Below, in pieces: positions 14,613 to 22,176 of a DNA stretch of 28,774 bases. The notes below the pieces were generated by a model. That model saw only the letters and a program-made list of their open reading frames with translations, did not search any database and was not told the origin of the DNA. Made by a program: the position numbers and the translations under genes. The stretch's first letter is position 1. The number at the start of each line of letters is the position of its first letter. The stretch comes from Anaerolineales bacterium (lineage in GTDB: Bacteria; Chloroflexota; Anaerolineae; Anaerolineales; Villigracilaceae): assembly GCA_016928525.1 (NCBI GenBank), contig JAFGKO010000346.1:1-28774 (forward strand), given 5' to 3'.

Positions 14613-15296
14613 TTAAAACTCCAGGCTCTCACCGGGTTTCAGGACAACCGCTTTGGTGTCGGTTTCCTTATTGACACGCGCAGCCCAGGCATACGGGTCC
14701 TGCTGGATGACTTCGAAAGTGTTGTAGTGGATGGGAACAACCATCTTCGGCTGGATCATTTTGACAGCCCGCAAGGCATCGTCAGGGCCCATGGTATAGT
14801 TATCGCCGATTGGCAGGATGGCCAGATCGACGCCTTCTTCGCCGATAAGCTTCATTTCACTGAACAGGCCGGTATCCTGCGCCATGTAGATTTTTTTGCC
14901 GTCGTTGGTGGTCAGCAGGAAACCGACCGGGTTACCTCCACTGGAGCCATCCGGTAATTCCGAGCCGTGTACTGCGATGGTGAATTTGAGATAGCCAAAG
15001 GGGTGTTTGTAACCGCCGCCGATGTGCTGCGCATGGGTCTTCAAGCCCAGATGACCACACCAGCCTGCAATTTCGGCGTTGGTAATGATCATCGCGCCTG
15101 TCCGTTTAGCTATCGCGGCCGTATCGCCGACGTGGTCGCCGTGTCCGTGGCTGACCAGGATGTAGTCCACCTCCACAGCCTCATGGGTGGTAGACGCGAC
15201 GGGGTTCCCCTCGAAGAATGGGTCGATCACCAGTTTGTATCCCCCGGTTTCGAGGCCGAGGGTGGCATGTCCGTACCAGATGAATTTATTGCTCAT
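14613..15296 (-). CDS. UPF0173 metal-dependent hydrolase (metallo-beta-lactamase fold)
   Basis: A 227-residue metallo-hydrolase of the UPF0173 (YtkL-like) family. The metal-binding signature is S-H-G-H-G-D-H-V-G-D, followed by a histidine in I-A-V-H-G-S, the acidic ligand in Y-M-A-Q-D-T-G-L, and the late I-H-Y-N-T-F typical of this family. The opening I-W-Y-G-H-A-T is diagnostic. The start is fixed by AGGAGG upstream and by a well-formed promoter TTGACC-17-TATACT. The natural substrate of the family is not established. The gene diverges from the ion channel gene. Confidence 0.93.
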   Translation of the reverse strand: MSNKFIWYGHATLGLETGGYKLVIDPFFEGNPVASTTHEAVEVDYILVSHGHGDHVGDTAAIAKRTGAMIITNAEIAGWCGHLGLKTHAQHIGGGYKHPFGYLKFTIAVHGSELPDGSSGGNPVGFLLTTNDGKKIYMAQDTGLFSEMKLIGEEGVDLAILPIGDNYTMGPDDALRAVKMIQPKMVVPIHYNTFEVIQQDPYAWAARVNKETDTKAVVLKPGESLEF

Positions 15297-15325
15297 TTCG
15301 TCCTCCTGACTAATTCGCTAATCAC

Positions 15326-15354
15326 AGTATAGACAAAAAAACAACGTTGGTCAA
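15326..15354 (-). promoter_or_regulatory. Promoter of the UPF0173 gene
   Basis: On the minus strand TTGACC (15354-15349), a 17-nt spacer and TATACT (15331-15326) form a near-consensus sigma-70 promoter. The AGGAGG for the gene lies downstream at about 15300-15306. Confidence 0.7.
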
Positions 15355-15361
15355 ATATCTG

Positions 15362-15391
15362 TTGGCGAACAGGATGGTTTGCATCTATAAT
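15362..15391 (+). promoter_or_regulatory. Promoter of the ion channel gene
   Basis: TTGGCG (15362-15367), an 18-nt spacer and TATAAT (15386-15391) precede the channel gene, whose ribosome binding site GGAGG lies at about 15412-15416. Its -35 box is only 7 nt from the -35 box of the divergent promoter. Confidence 0.65.
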
Positions 15392-15420
15392 CCTAAATAT
15401 ACAACGAATGCGGAGGTAAA

Positions 15421-17322
15421 ATGGACAAACCCACCTTCAAAGAAAGATTCGGATATTGGTTCGACAACATGATGGCAAAAGGTACGCCTGCCATGATCTT
15501 GCTCTTGGCTGTGGCCTCTTTTGCACTTATTTTTATAGCCGGCCTTATCCTTTTTCTATTTGGAATCCATCCTGCCGAAAGAATTGAGCTGGGACTTGGC
15601 GAAGCGATATGGGCCAGCCTGATGCGCACTTTGGACCCAGGCACGATGGGTGGCGATACCGGACCGGGTTTCCGCTTTATAATGTTAACTGTGACCATCG
15701 GCGGGATTTTCATCGTCAGCACGCTAATCGGCGTGCTCAACTCCGGTCTTGAAACACAATTGGAGCGCCTGCGCAAGGGACGTTCGCGCGTGCTGGAAAA
15801 CGGGCACACGCTGATCTTGGGCTGGTCGCCACAAGTTTTTACCATTATTGCAGAGTTGATGATCGCCAACGAGAATCAGACGAATGCGCGCATCGTAGTG
15901 TTGGCCGACCAAGATAAAGTGGAAATGGAGGAGAAGATCCGTGAGCGCATTCAGTTAAGAGGTACTACGCGAGTGATTGTGCGCTCCGGTGACCCGATCG
16001 ACCTGAACGATTTGGAGCTGGGCAGCCCACACACTGCACGATCAATTATTGTCTTACCGCCAGAAAATGATGACCCTGATTCCAATGTTATCAAGGCAAT
16101 ATTGGCACTTACCAATAATCCCAACCGCCGCAAGGAACCTTATCACATCGTAACGCAGATCCGCAATCGTAAGAACATGGATGTGGTCAGGATGATCGGT
16201 GCAAACGACAAAGTCTTCCCCTTGTTAACCGGCGACCTGATCGCGCGCGTCGTGGCACAGACCGCGCGTCAATCCGGTCTCTCGATGGTCTACACCGAAT
16301 TGATGAATTTCGGCGGGGACGAGATCTACTTCAAGCAGGAGCCCAATCTATCTGGGAAAACCTTTGGTGAGGCGCTGCTGGCATACGAAGACTCAACCGT
16401 AATGGGCTTGCGCAAAGTAGACGGTACCATCCTGCTCAATCCACCTATGGACACGCGCATCGAACCCGGCGACCATCTGTTTGCGCTCTCCGAAGACGAC
16501 GACACGATTCGGCTATCCAGTGCCGCAAACATTCCCCTCGAAGAAGGTTTGATCCGTGCCAGTGGTAGAGCCCATAAACCGGACCTGGAACGCACCCTGC
16601 TCATCGGCTGGAATCGCTCTGCTGCGACGATCATTCAAGAGTTAGATGCTTATGTTGCCAAAGGATCACAGGTCACCGTGTTTGCAGCTGATCATCGAGC
16701 CAGAGACGATGTGAAAGTATGTGAAAAGAAACTCAAAAACCAGAAACTGACCTTTGTTCCCGGTGATACCACCAACCGCGAATTATTGGATAGTTTGAGC
16801 ATCATGGAATATGATCATGTGATCGTGTTGGCTGCCTCCGGCCTCGAAACACAGGAAGCAGATGCCAGAACCCTGGTTACTTTGTTACACCTACGGAACA
16901 TCGTCAGCTACGATGAGACACCCTTCTCGATCGTCAGCGAGATGCTCGACTTGCGTAACCGCGAACTGGCCGAGGTCGCCCGCGTAGACGATTTCATTGT
17001 CAGCGAGCATTTGATCAGCCTGATGCTTGCGCAACTCTCAGAGAACGACAACCTGTTCGATGTGTTCCAGGATATTTTCGCTCCTGAAGGCGCAGAAATA
17101 TACCTGAAACCTATCCAAGATTATGTGGAAACGGGACAACCTGTTACCTTCTATACCGTCGTGGAAGCAGCCCGTCGACGAGGCGAAACGGCGCTGGGGT
17201 ATCGTGTCACAGCCGAAGCTAATCACAGTGAGAAAGATTACGGCGTGCGCACCAATCCCAAGAAATCCGAGAAAGTCATTTTCGCGCCGGATGACAAGAT
17301 CATCGTGGTGGCAGAAGAATAA
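15421..17322 (+). CDS. CASTOR/POLLUX-like ion channel with two RCK-type domains
   Basis: A 633-residue membrane protein resembling the CASTOR/POLLUX (DMI1) cation channels, usually labelled TrkA-like in bacteria. Two membrane helices (about 22-48 and 82-105) flank a pore segment with A-S-L-M-R-T-L-D-P-G-T-M-G-G-D at roughly 62-78. A coupling helix L-E-R-L-R-K-G-R-S-R-V leads to the first Rossmann-like RCK domain (H-T-L-I-L-G-W-S-P-Q, about 128). A second one opens R-T-L-L-I-G-W-N-R-S near residue 396. There is a TrkA-C-like segment between them and a conserved C-terminal domain. Bacterial relatives are expected to conduct K+ or other cations under ligand control. GGAGG and a promoter lie upstream; a hairpin follows the stop. 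Confidence 0.82.
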   Translation: MDKPTFKERFGYWFDNMMAKGTPAMILLLAVASFALIFIAGLILFLFGIHPAERIELGLGEAIWASLMRTLDPGTMGGDTGPGFRFIMLTVTIGGIFIVSTLIGVLNSGLETQLERLRKGRSRVLENGHTLILGWSPQVFTIIAELMIANENQTNARIVVLADQDKVEMEEKIRERIQLRGTTRVIVRSGDPIDLNDLELGSPHTARSIIVLPPENDDPDSNVIKAILALTNNPNRRKEPYHIVTQIRNRKNMDVVRMIGANDKVFPLLTGDLIARVVAQTARQSGLSMVYTELMNFGGDEIYFKQEPNLSGKTFGEALLAYEDSTVMGLRKVDGTILLNPPMDTRIEPGDHLFALSEDDDTIRLSSAANIPLEEGLIRASGRAHKPDLERTLLIGWNRSAATIIQELDAYVAKGSQVTVFAADHRARDDVKVCEKKLKNQKLTFVPGDTTNRELLDSLSIMEYDHVIVLAASGLETQEADARTLVTLLHLRNIVSYDETPFSIVSEMLDLRNRELAEVARVDDFIVSEHLISLMLAQLSENDNLFDVFQDIFAPEGAEIYLKPIQDYVETGQPVTFYTVVEAARRRGETALGYRVTAEANHSEKDYGVRTNPKKSEKVIFAPDDKIIVVAEE

Positions 17323-17330
17323 TCCCAAGC

Positions 17331-17353
17331 GGGGCAGGTACAAAACCTGCCTC
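17331..17353 (+). terminator. Hairpin after the channel gene
   Basis: GGGGCAGGT (17331-17339) pairs with ACCTGCCTC (17345-17353, one G-U) around an ACAAA loop and is followed by TGATTTTTATT. It is a likely intrinsic terminator and carries the same GCAGG/CCTGC core as the repeats at 7259 and 13762. Confidence 0.65.
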
Positions 17354-17366
17354 TGATTTTTATTGG

Positions 17367-17372
17367 TATGAT
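17367..17372 (+). promoter_or_regulatory. -10 box for otsB, leaderless layout
   Basis: TATGAT at 17367-17372 lies 7 nt before the ATG at 17380. An in-frame ATG at 17368 would fall inside this box, so 17380 is the better start. No Shine-Dalgarno is seen. Confidence 0.45.
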
Positions 17373-17379
17373 TGTGAGC

Positions 17380-18186
17380 ATGTATTGGGATAACGCAAAA
17401 GACGAACTGCTCAAAGCAATTAACAAACCACGTTTCGGACTCATTACCGACGTTGATGGCACCATCAGCCCCATCGTCGATGTGCCGGATGAGGCGCGCG
17501 TCACGCCCCGAAACCTGGAACTGCTTGCCGAACTGGGAACTTTTCTCACCCTGACAGCGGTCGTCTCCGGAAGAGCGGCTGAAGACGTTTACCGAAGAGT
17601 GGGACTGCCGGGATTGGTCTACATCGGCAACCACGGCATGGAGCGGTGGCAGGGCGGGAGAGTGATCGTCTCGCCAACGGTGGCCGCCTACCGGAACAAT
17701 TTATTGGCGGCAACGCCAGAAATCAAGAAGATCTTGATAGAAGGGATGCGCTTCGAAGATAAGGGGGCAACCTTGTCTGTGCATTACCGGCAAACCGACA
17801 ACCCGGAACAGGTAGCAAACAAGATACCCCCCCTGATGCAAGCCATAGCGGAAAAGCATGGATTGCATCTAACGCTAGGCCGTATGGTCTTCGAATTCCG
17901 GCCGCCGGTGGAAATCGATAAGAGCACGGCCTTCGAAGAATTGGTGAAAACATACCAATTAGATTCAGTTCTCTATCTTGGGGATGACACTACCGATGTG
18001 GCCGTGTTTCTTGCCGCCCGGCGACTGCGCGAATCCGGTGGATGCCTGGCTTACGGGTTGGGGGTCGAATCTCGGGGCACGCCGCAGGCTGTTTTAGCGG
18101 AAGCAGATTATCTCGTTCAGGAAGTGGCGGGGGTGGAATCCTTCTTGGCCTGGCTCTTGAAAGCGCGCATGGCATCATCTACCTGA
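17380..18186 (+). CDS. otsB: Trehalose-6-phosphate phosphatase
   Basis: A HAD-superfamily phosphatase that makes trehalose from trehalose-6-phosphate in the cytoplasm. Motif I is D-V-D-G-T-I-S-P-I (about residues 24-32), motif II lies in V-V-S-G-R-A, and the cap includes I-G-N-H-G-M-E and F-E-F-R-P-P-V-E-I-D-K-S-T-A. Motif IV is L-G-D-D-T-T-D. The start at 17380 is chosen because the earlier in-frame ATG overlaps the probable -10 box. The gene meets the synthase gene otsA tail to tail, and their 3' ends overlap by 70 bp, so the pair is not an operon although the two enzymes act in sequence. Confidence 0.9.
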   Translation: MYWDNAKDELLKAINKPRFGLITDVDGTISPIVDVPDEARVTPRNLELLAELGTFLTLTAVVSGRAAEDVYRRVGLPGLVYIGNHGMERWQGGRVIVSPTVAAYRNNLLAATPEIKKILIEGMRFEDKGATLSVHYRQTDNPEQVANKIPPLMQAIAEKHGLHLTLGRMVFEFRPPVEIDKSTAFEELVKTYQLDSVLYLGDDTTDVAVFLAARRLRESGGCLAYGLGVESRGTPQAVLAEADYLVQEVAGVESFLAWLLKARMASST

Positions 18187-19604
18187 TCATAGAACCAGCT
18201 GCGGATGTCCGCTTTTTTGACAATCTCCTGTAGGGCTTCTGCTCGTTTGCGTTTGTCTTCTAACGGCATGGTCAGCGCTTTGTGGATGGCTTCGGCTGTC
18301 CCATAGACATCGAAGGGGGATACTGTCAGCGCATGTTCGCCAAGTTCGTAAAAAGCTCCGGCATCTTCCGAGAGCACCAGCACACCATCCTTCTGATTGA
18401 CCAGTACCCCTTCCTTGGCGACCAGATTCATCCCATCCGCAAGGGGATTGACCAACAATACATCGTAAAACTGCATGGCAGCGATGGCACGCCCATAGTT
18501 GTCACCCAGCATAATCCGTACGGGCTCCCAATAGGGAGTGCTGAAGCGTGCGTTGATCATCCCGGCTGCAGACATGATATCGCGCAGATAATCCTGGTAC
18601 TCATCCACTCCCATGCGAGAGGGGACTAACAAGGCCAGCATTTGCACCTTGCCGCGGTGTTCCGGATGCACATCCAGCAAGGTGCTATAGGCCTCCAAGC
18701 CGCGCAGGATATTCTTGCTCGGTTCGATCCGGTCAACACGCAAGATCACTTTGCGATCGCTGACAAAGTTCAATAATTGAGATTTAAGTAAGTGCGTCTG
18801 CGGTTCTTCTGAAATATCAAGTAATTTCTGCGTATCCACAGAAATTGGGTAGGCCACAGCCTTGATTTCACGCCCGCGGTAATAGACCGAATCCCGGCTA
18901 CCGCGCGAATGTGCGTCTTCCAGGTAAAAGCGGCAATTCTGGATGAAGTTGAAAGCATCTTTCTGGGTCTGAAAGCCCACCCGATCTGAGTCTAACAGGC
19001 TGGTCAGAATTGCAGTGCGGATTTGCCCTGGCAAAACACGCCAAGCGTCCGGTCCCGGCCAGGGAATATGGACGAACGGTTGAATCTGAACTTTCGCGCC
19101 TAATAATTCTCGCAAGTAGCGAGGCAACATATAAAGATGATAATCCTGCGGCAGAATGATGACCGGGCGTTTCTCGTCTTTGATCATTTCTGCAATTTCT
19201 TCTGCAAATGCCTTGTTTATTTCCAAATAGCCGTTTCCCCAGGCATCCCAAGTCTCTTGCGTAATGCTCGGATGACGCGGCGTATCCCAAATTTGGTGCT
19301 GGATAAACCACAACATTGGATTTGCTATCACGTTATAGTAGCCGTGATAAGCATGTTTTTTGGGCTGTATCAAGTGCAATGAGATTCTCTCCACGGTTTG
19401 CGGCCGGCCCTTACTAGCCTGCGCCCAGCGATAATCATCTTTATCTATGGCTGCTGCCACCCATAAAACATCATGTTTTTCTGCCAACGCACCCAAGGCA
19501 GTTACCAATCCACCTACGCTACGCTCAACTCTAAACGTGCCATCGGCATTCTTCTTGAATGCAAATGGACCACGGTTCGAAACAATCACAACCAACGGTT
19601 CCAT
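18117..19604 (-). CDS. otsA: Trehalose-6-phosphate synthase (GT20)
   Basis: A GT20 glycosyltransferase that joins a nucleotide-activated glucose to glucose-6-phosphate. The 495 residues open with V-S-N-R-G-P-F-A-F and G-G-L-V-T-A-L. Then come the acceptor-site block P-Q-D-Y-H-L-Y-M-L-P, H-I-P-W-P-G-P, V-G-F-Q-T, the donor-site R-V-D-R-I-E-P-S-K-N and A-D-G-M-N-L-V-A-K-E-G. The usual F-P-S of the H-I-P-F-P-S motif reads W-P-G, so a related synthase such as glucosylglycerol-phosphate synthase cannot be excluded, but the neighbouring phosphatase favours trehalose. AGGAGA lies before the ATG. The last 23 codons overlap otsB on the other strand. Confidence 0.88.
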   Translation of the reverse strand: MEPLVVIVSNRGPFAFKKNADGTFRVERSVGGLVTALGALAEKHDVLWVAAAIDKDDYRWAQASKGRPQTVERISLHLIQPKKHAYHGYYNVIANPMLWFIQHQIWDTPRHPSITQETWDAWGNGYLEINKAFAEEIAEMIKDEKRPVIILPQDYHLYMLPRYLRELLGAKVQIQPFVHIPWPGPDAWRVLPGQIRTAILTSLLDSDRVGFQTQKDAFNFIQNCRFYLEDAHSRGSRDSVYYRGREIKAVAYPISVDTQKLLDISEEPQTHLLKSQLLNFVSDRKVILRVDRIEPSKNILRGLEAYSTLLDVHPEHRGKVQMLALLVPSRMGVDEYQDYLRDIMSAAGMINARFSTPYWEPVRIMLGDNYGRAIAAMQFYDVLLVNPLADGMNLVAKEGVLVNQKDGVLVLSEDAGAFYELGEHALTVSPFDVYGTAEAIHKALTMPLEDKRKRAEALQEIVKKADIRSWFYDQVDDAMRAFKSQAKKDSTPATS

Positions 19605-19710
19605 AGATACTTCTCCTATCAGGCAGCCCCCTACTTGCTTGCATATTGACTATTCTAACATGTGAAAATCAGCCTCATCTTTCGAATAAATTCAGGGGCT
19701 TTTACGTTAA

Positions 19711-19716
19711 TATAAT
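19711..19716 (+). promoter_or_regulatory. -10 box for the ECF sigma factor gene
   Basis: TATAAT at 19711-19716 would give a leader of about 29 nt before the GTG start at 19752. A convincing -35 box was not found. The gap between otsA and this gene (147 nt) is divergent and must also hold the otsA promoter; TAGAAT at 19657-19652 on the minus strand is a candidate. Confidence 0.4.
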
Positions 19717-19751
19717 AGCAAGCGCAAGTACCTTCGAAAGGATCTCTCGCA

Positions 19752-20330
19752 GTGACGTTCATCTCTCAGACCAACGAAAGGGAGTTGGTCACCAGAGCAC
19801 AAGAGGGCGATCGCAATGCCTTCAGCGAATTGGTTCACACTCATGCCCAGGGTGTATTGAATGTAGTCTATCGCATGTGCGGCGACATACAAATCGCAGA
19901 AGACGCCGCACAAGAGACGTTCATCCAGGCCTGGGTGCGATTGCAATCCTATCGTCCGCAAGCATCCTTCCGGAACTGGTTATACCGTATCGCAGTCAAC
20001 ACCGCGATAGACATGCTGCGCAAGGAAAAACGTATCCTACCCGGTGCGGTCGAAGACCTGAACCTGACAGATTCGGGCCCTGGCCCGGAAACACTGGTCA
20101 CAAATTTCGAACGGACAGAAATGGTTCAGGAAGCAGTCCTGGCATTGCCGGATGCCAGCCGAGCGGTGCTGGTGTTGAGAGAGTACGAAGGCCTGTCTTA
20201 CCAGGAGATCGCAGAGGCGCTTGATATTCCGGTCGGTACGGTGATGTCACGCTTGAATTATGCTCGCAAATTGTTGAGAGAAAAACTGGAAGTGAAATTG
20301 TTCGCGTATGCGGAGGTTGAAAATGTCTGA
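19752..20330 (+). CDS. ECF-type RNA polymerase sigma factor
   Basis: A 192-residue sigma factor of the ECF (sigma-E/RpoE-like) group. Region 2 covers about 8-75, with L-V-T-R-A-Q-E-G-D-R-N-A-F-S-E-L, a Y-R-M-C-G-D-I-Q-I-A-E-D-A-A-Q-E-T-F-I-Q-A-W block (2.2) and F-R-N-W-L-Y-R-I-A-V-N-T-A-I-D (2.4). Region 4 at about 118-180 ends in the helix-turn-helix G-L-S-Y-Q-E-I-A-E-A-L-D-I-P-V-G-T-V-M-S-R. The start is a GTG with AAAGGA upstream. Its stop overlaps the anti-sigma start by 8 nt, the usual pairing in which the downstream membrane protein holds the sigma factor inactive. The signal is unknown. Confidence 0.95.
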   Translation: MTFISQTNERELVTRAQEGDRNAFSELVHTHAQGVLNVVYRMCGDIQIAEDAAQETFIQAWVRLQSYRPQASFRNWLYRIAVNTAIDMLRKEKRILPGAVEDLNLTDSGPGPETLVTNFERTEMVQEAVLALPDASRAVLVLREYEGLSYQEIAEALDIPVGTVMSRLNYARKLLREKLEVKLFAYAEVENV

Positions 20331-20967
20331 TCACATTCTTGAATTGCTTGACGCTTTCATCGACGGTGAACTGCACGGCGGACAACTCCACAAGGTGGAG
20401 GCGCACTTGGATGAGTGCCAGTCCTGCCTTGAAGAATATTATGCCTTGCAGGCCCTGTCAGCAACGCTGCGCGACGCGCCCGTCCCCGATTTCCCATCAC
20501 CAGAGCGCTTTGCTGCGGAAGTGGCATTACGCCTGCCACGCACACCAATCAAGCCAGTTAGTAAACAAGCACTTGAGTTTGGCTGGTGGCTGGCGCCGGT
20601 TGGGCTCATCGTAGCGTGGATCTTCGCCAGCACGACTATCCTGGTCAGCAATGTAGTGACGGCAGCCGGTGATTTCGGATTGTTAGACAGTGCGTCGGCA
20701 TGGCTGGTGACTGGCCCGTCCGGAGCCAATTACTCAGCTTTCCTCGGGCAATTCGGCCTGTTGGCCGGGACCAACCTGGAATGGGCTGAAGTGATAGAAG
20801 CCTTTACAAGAACGAATGTATCGCAAATCTTTTGGCAAGTCTCGATTGCCTTGCTATATCTTAGTTGGTTGGCAATCTGGTGGGCACGACACACGCGTCA
20901 AGGGCTCAGGGGAGCTTTCGATAACGGCAATGTCCCCGAAGGGGGAAGCAGGCCCACAGTCAAATAA
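20323..20967 (+). CDS. Zinc-binding anti-sigma factor, membrane protein
   Basis: A 214-residue anti-sigma factor. The N-terminal cytoplasmic domain carries the ZAS zinc motif H28-x3-C32-x2-C35 in E-A-H-L-D-E-C-Q-S-C. Two hydrophobic segments follow, at about 85-110 (W-W-L-A-P-V-G-L-I-V-A-W-I-F-A) and 168-188 (W-Q-V-S-I-A-L-L-Y-L-S-W-L-A-I-W), so a loop of about 55 residues probably faces outward. The start at 20323 is favoured over an earlier in-frame codon because GGAGG lies 6 nt before it, and because it overlaps the sigma stop by 8 nt. It is expected to hold the ECF sigma factor at the membrane until a signal releases it. Confidence 0.88.
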   Translation: MSDHILELLDAFIDGELHGGQLHKVEAHLDECQSCLEEYYALQALSATLRDAPVPDFPSPERFAAEVALRLPRTPIKPVSKQALEFGWWLAPVGLIVAWIFASTTILVSNVVTAAGDFGLLDSASAWLVTGPSGANYSAFLGQFGLLAGTNLEWAEVIEAFTRTNVSQIFWQVSIALLYLSWLAIWWARHTRQGLRGAFDNGNVPEGGSRPTVK

Positions 20968-20994
20968 GAACGATAAGAAATAAGGAGAATAAAA

Positions 20995-22125
20995 ATGGAC
21001 CCCGTCAAAATTTTAAAACGTGCCTGGCACATCCTGTGGAGCTACCGCGCTCTATGGGTCTTTGGCCTGATCCTGGCCTTAACAGCCGCCGGATCCAGTG
21101 GTGGTAGTGGCAACAACGGCGCCAGATTTAGCAGCGATGGCAACAATAACCAAAGCTATGAAGCACCGCTGCCTGAGAACTGGCGCGAAGAAATTGGGAA
21201 AGCCTTCGCTGAATTTGGCAAGGCTGTGGAAATGGTGTTGCAGGAAGGTCTGCCCGCCCTCGGCATCACAAAAGGAGAACTGACTGCCCTGATTTGGATC
21301 AGCGCTGCCTTCATTCTGGTTATGCTGGTCGTTGGGATCGTGATGGCTATCGCCCGATATGTCTCTGAAACTGCGGTCATCCGCATGGTAGACGAGTATG
21401 AAGCCACCGACACCAAGATGACTGTCCGGCAGGGCTTTCGCATTGGGTGGTCGCGCACTTCCTGGCGACTGTTCCTGATCAACCTGGTCGTGAACTTGCC
21501 CGTCATCTTACTCTTGGGGCTGTTGGTTGTGGTTGGTTTCATAATCTACAGAATGGTTGTAGGCGGAAACGAAACATTTGCCGTGGCCGGCATTGTCAGC
21601 CTGATTGGAGTGGTATTCCTGGCTATCTTCGTGGTCGTGATCTTGAGCATCCTCCTGCGATTATTGCGCCAGTTCTTCTGGCGAGTATGCGCACTTGAAG
21701 ATGTGGGCGTGGGTGAATCGCTACGGCGTGGCTTTGCGATGGTGCGCGAAAACTGGAAGAACGTCGGACTGATGTGGCTGATCATGATAGGTCTGGGAAT
21801 CGTCTGGATACCGGTATCCGTCATCGCCGCCATACTCACCATCCTGGTTGTACTGATTACAATTGTCATTGCAGCAGTCGTAGCGGCCATCCCCGGATTG
21901 CTATTGGTCGGCTTCTTCAGCCTGTTCCTGAACGGGTATTTGCCCTGGATCGCCGCTGGCATCTTCATCATGCCCCTGTTCTTCACCCTCGCCTTCTCGC
22001 CCTGGGTGCTGCTGACCGCCTGGCAACAGATCTACACCTCCACGGTCTGGACGCTGACTTATCGTGAAATCAAGGCTCTGCCTGCCCAATTACCGGTAAC
22101 AGAAATCGGGCCAGTCGGAGACTGA
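20995..22125 (+). CDS. Polytopic membrane protein of unknown function in the sigma operon
   Basis: A 376-residue protein with about six to eight membrane helices, which I cannot place in a named family. The N-terminus M-D-P-V-K-I-L-K-R-A-W-H-I-L-W-S-Y-R-A-L-W-V-F-G-L is a pattern I associate with uncharacterised Anaerolineae proteins. After the first helix comes a Gly/Ser/Asn-rich outer segment (about 33-60), then helices at roughly 95-122, 158-185, 195-222 and several between 245 and 355. Charged G-W-S-R-T-S-W and A-M-V-R-E-N-W-K segments repeat a motif on the inner side. It starts 28 nt after the anti-sigma stop with AAGGAG upstream, so it is probably the third gene of that operon. A strong terminator follows. 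Confidence 0.75.
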   Translation: MDPVKILKRAWHILWSYRALWVFGLILALTAAGSSGGSGNNGARFSSDGNNNQSYEAPLPENWREEIGKAFAEFGKAVEMVLQEGLPALGITKGELTALIWISAAFILVMLVVGIVMAIARYVSETAVIRMVDEYEATDTKMTVRQGFRIGWSRTSWRLFLINLVVNLPVILLLGLLVVVGFIIYRMVVGGNETFAVAGIVSLIGVVFLAIFVVVILSILLRLLRQFFWRVCALEDVGVGESLRRGFAMVRENWKNVGLMWLIMIGLGIVWIPVSVIAAILTILVVLITIVIAAVVAAIPGLLLVGFFSLFLNGYLPWIAAGIFIMPLFFTLAFSPWVLLTAWQQIYTSTVWTLTYREIKALPAQLPVTEIGPVGD

Positions 22126-22143
22126 CCCCTCCCTGCCGTTGCG

Positions 22144-22176
22144 TGCCCTCTTTGTGCGGAAGAGGGCATGTTTTTT
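22144..22176 (+). terminator. Intrinsic terminator of the sigma operon
   Basis: GCCCTCTT (22145-22152) pairs with AAGAGGGC (22160-22167), extended by a T-A pair, around a 7-nt loop, and is followed by six T. It ends the plus-strand operon; the T-run reaches the stop codon of the convergent RlmD-like gene. Confidence 0.9.

Noticed and set aside
19646..20224. Open frame of 192 codons on the plus strand overlapping the sigma factor
   Set aside because: It is a shifted frame of the ECF sigma gene, rich in Arg and His, with no Shine-Dalgarno; the sigma frame has all expected motifs.
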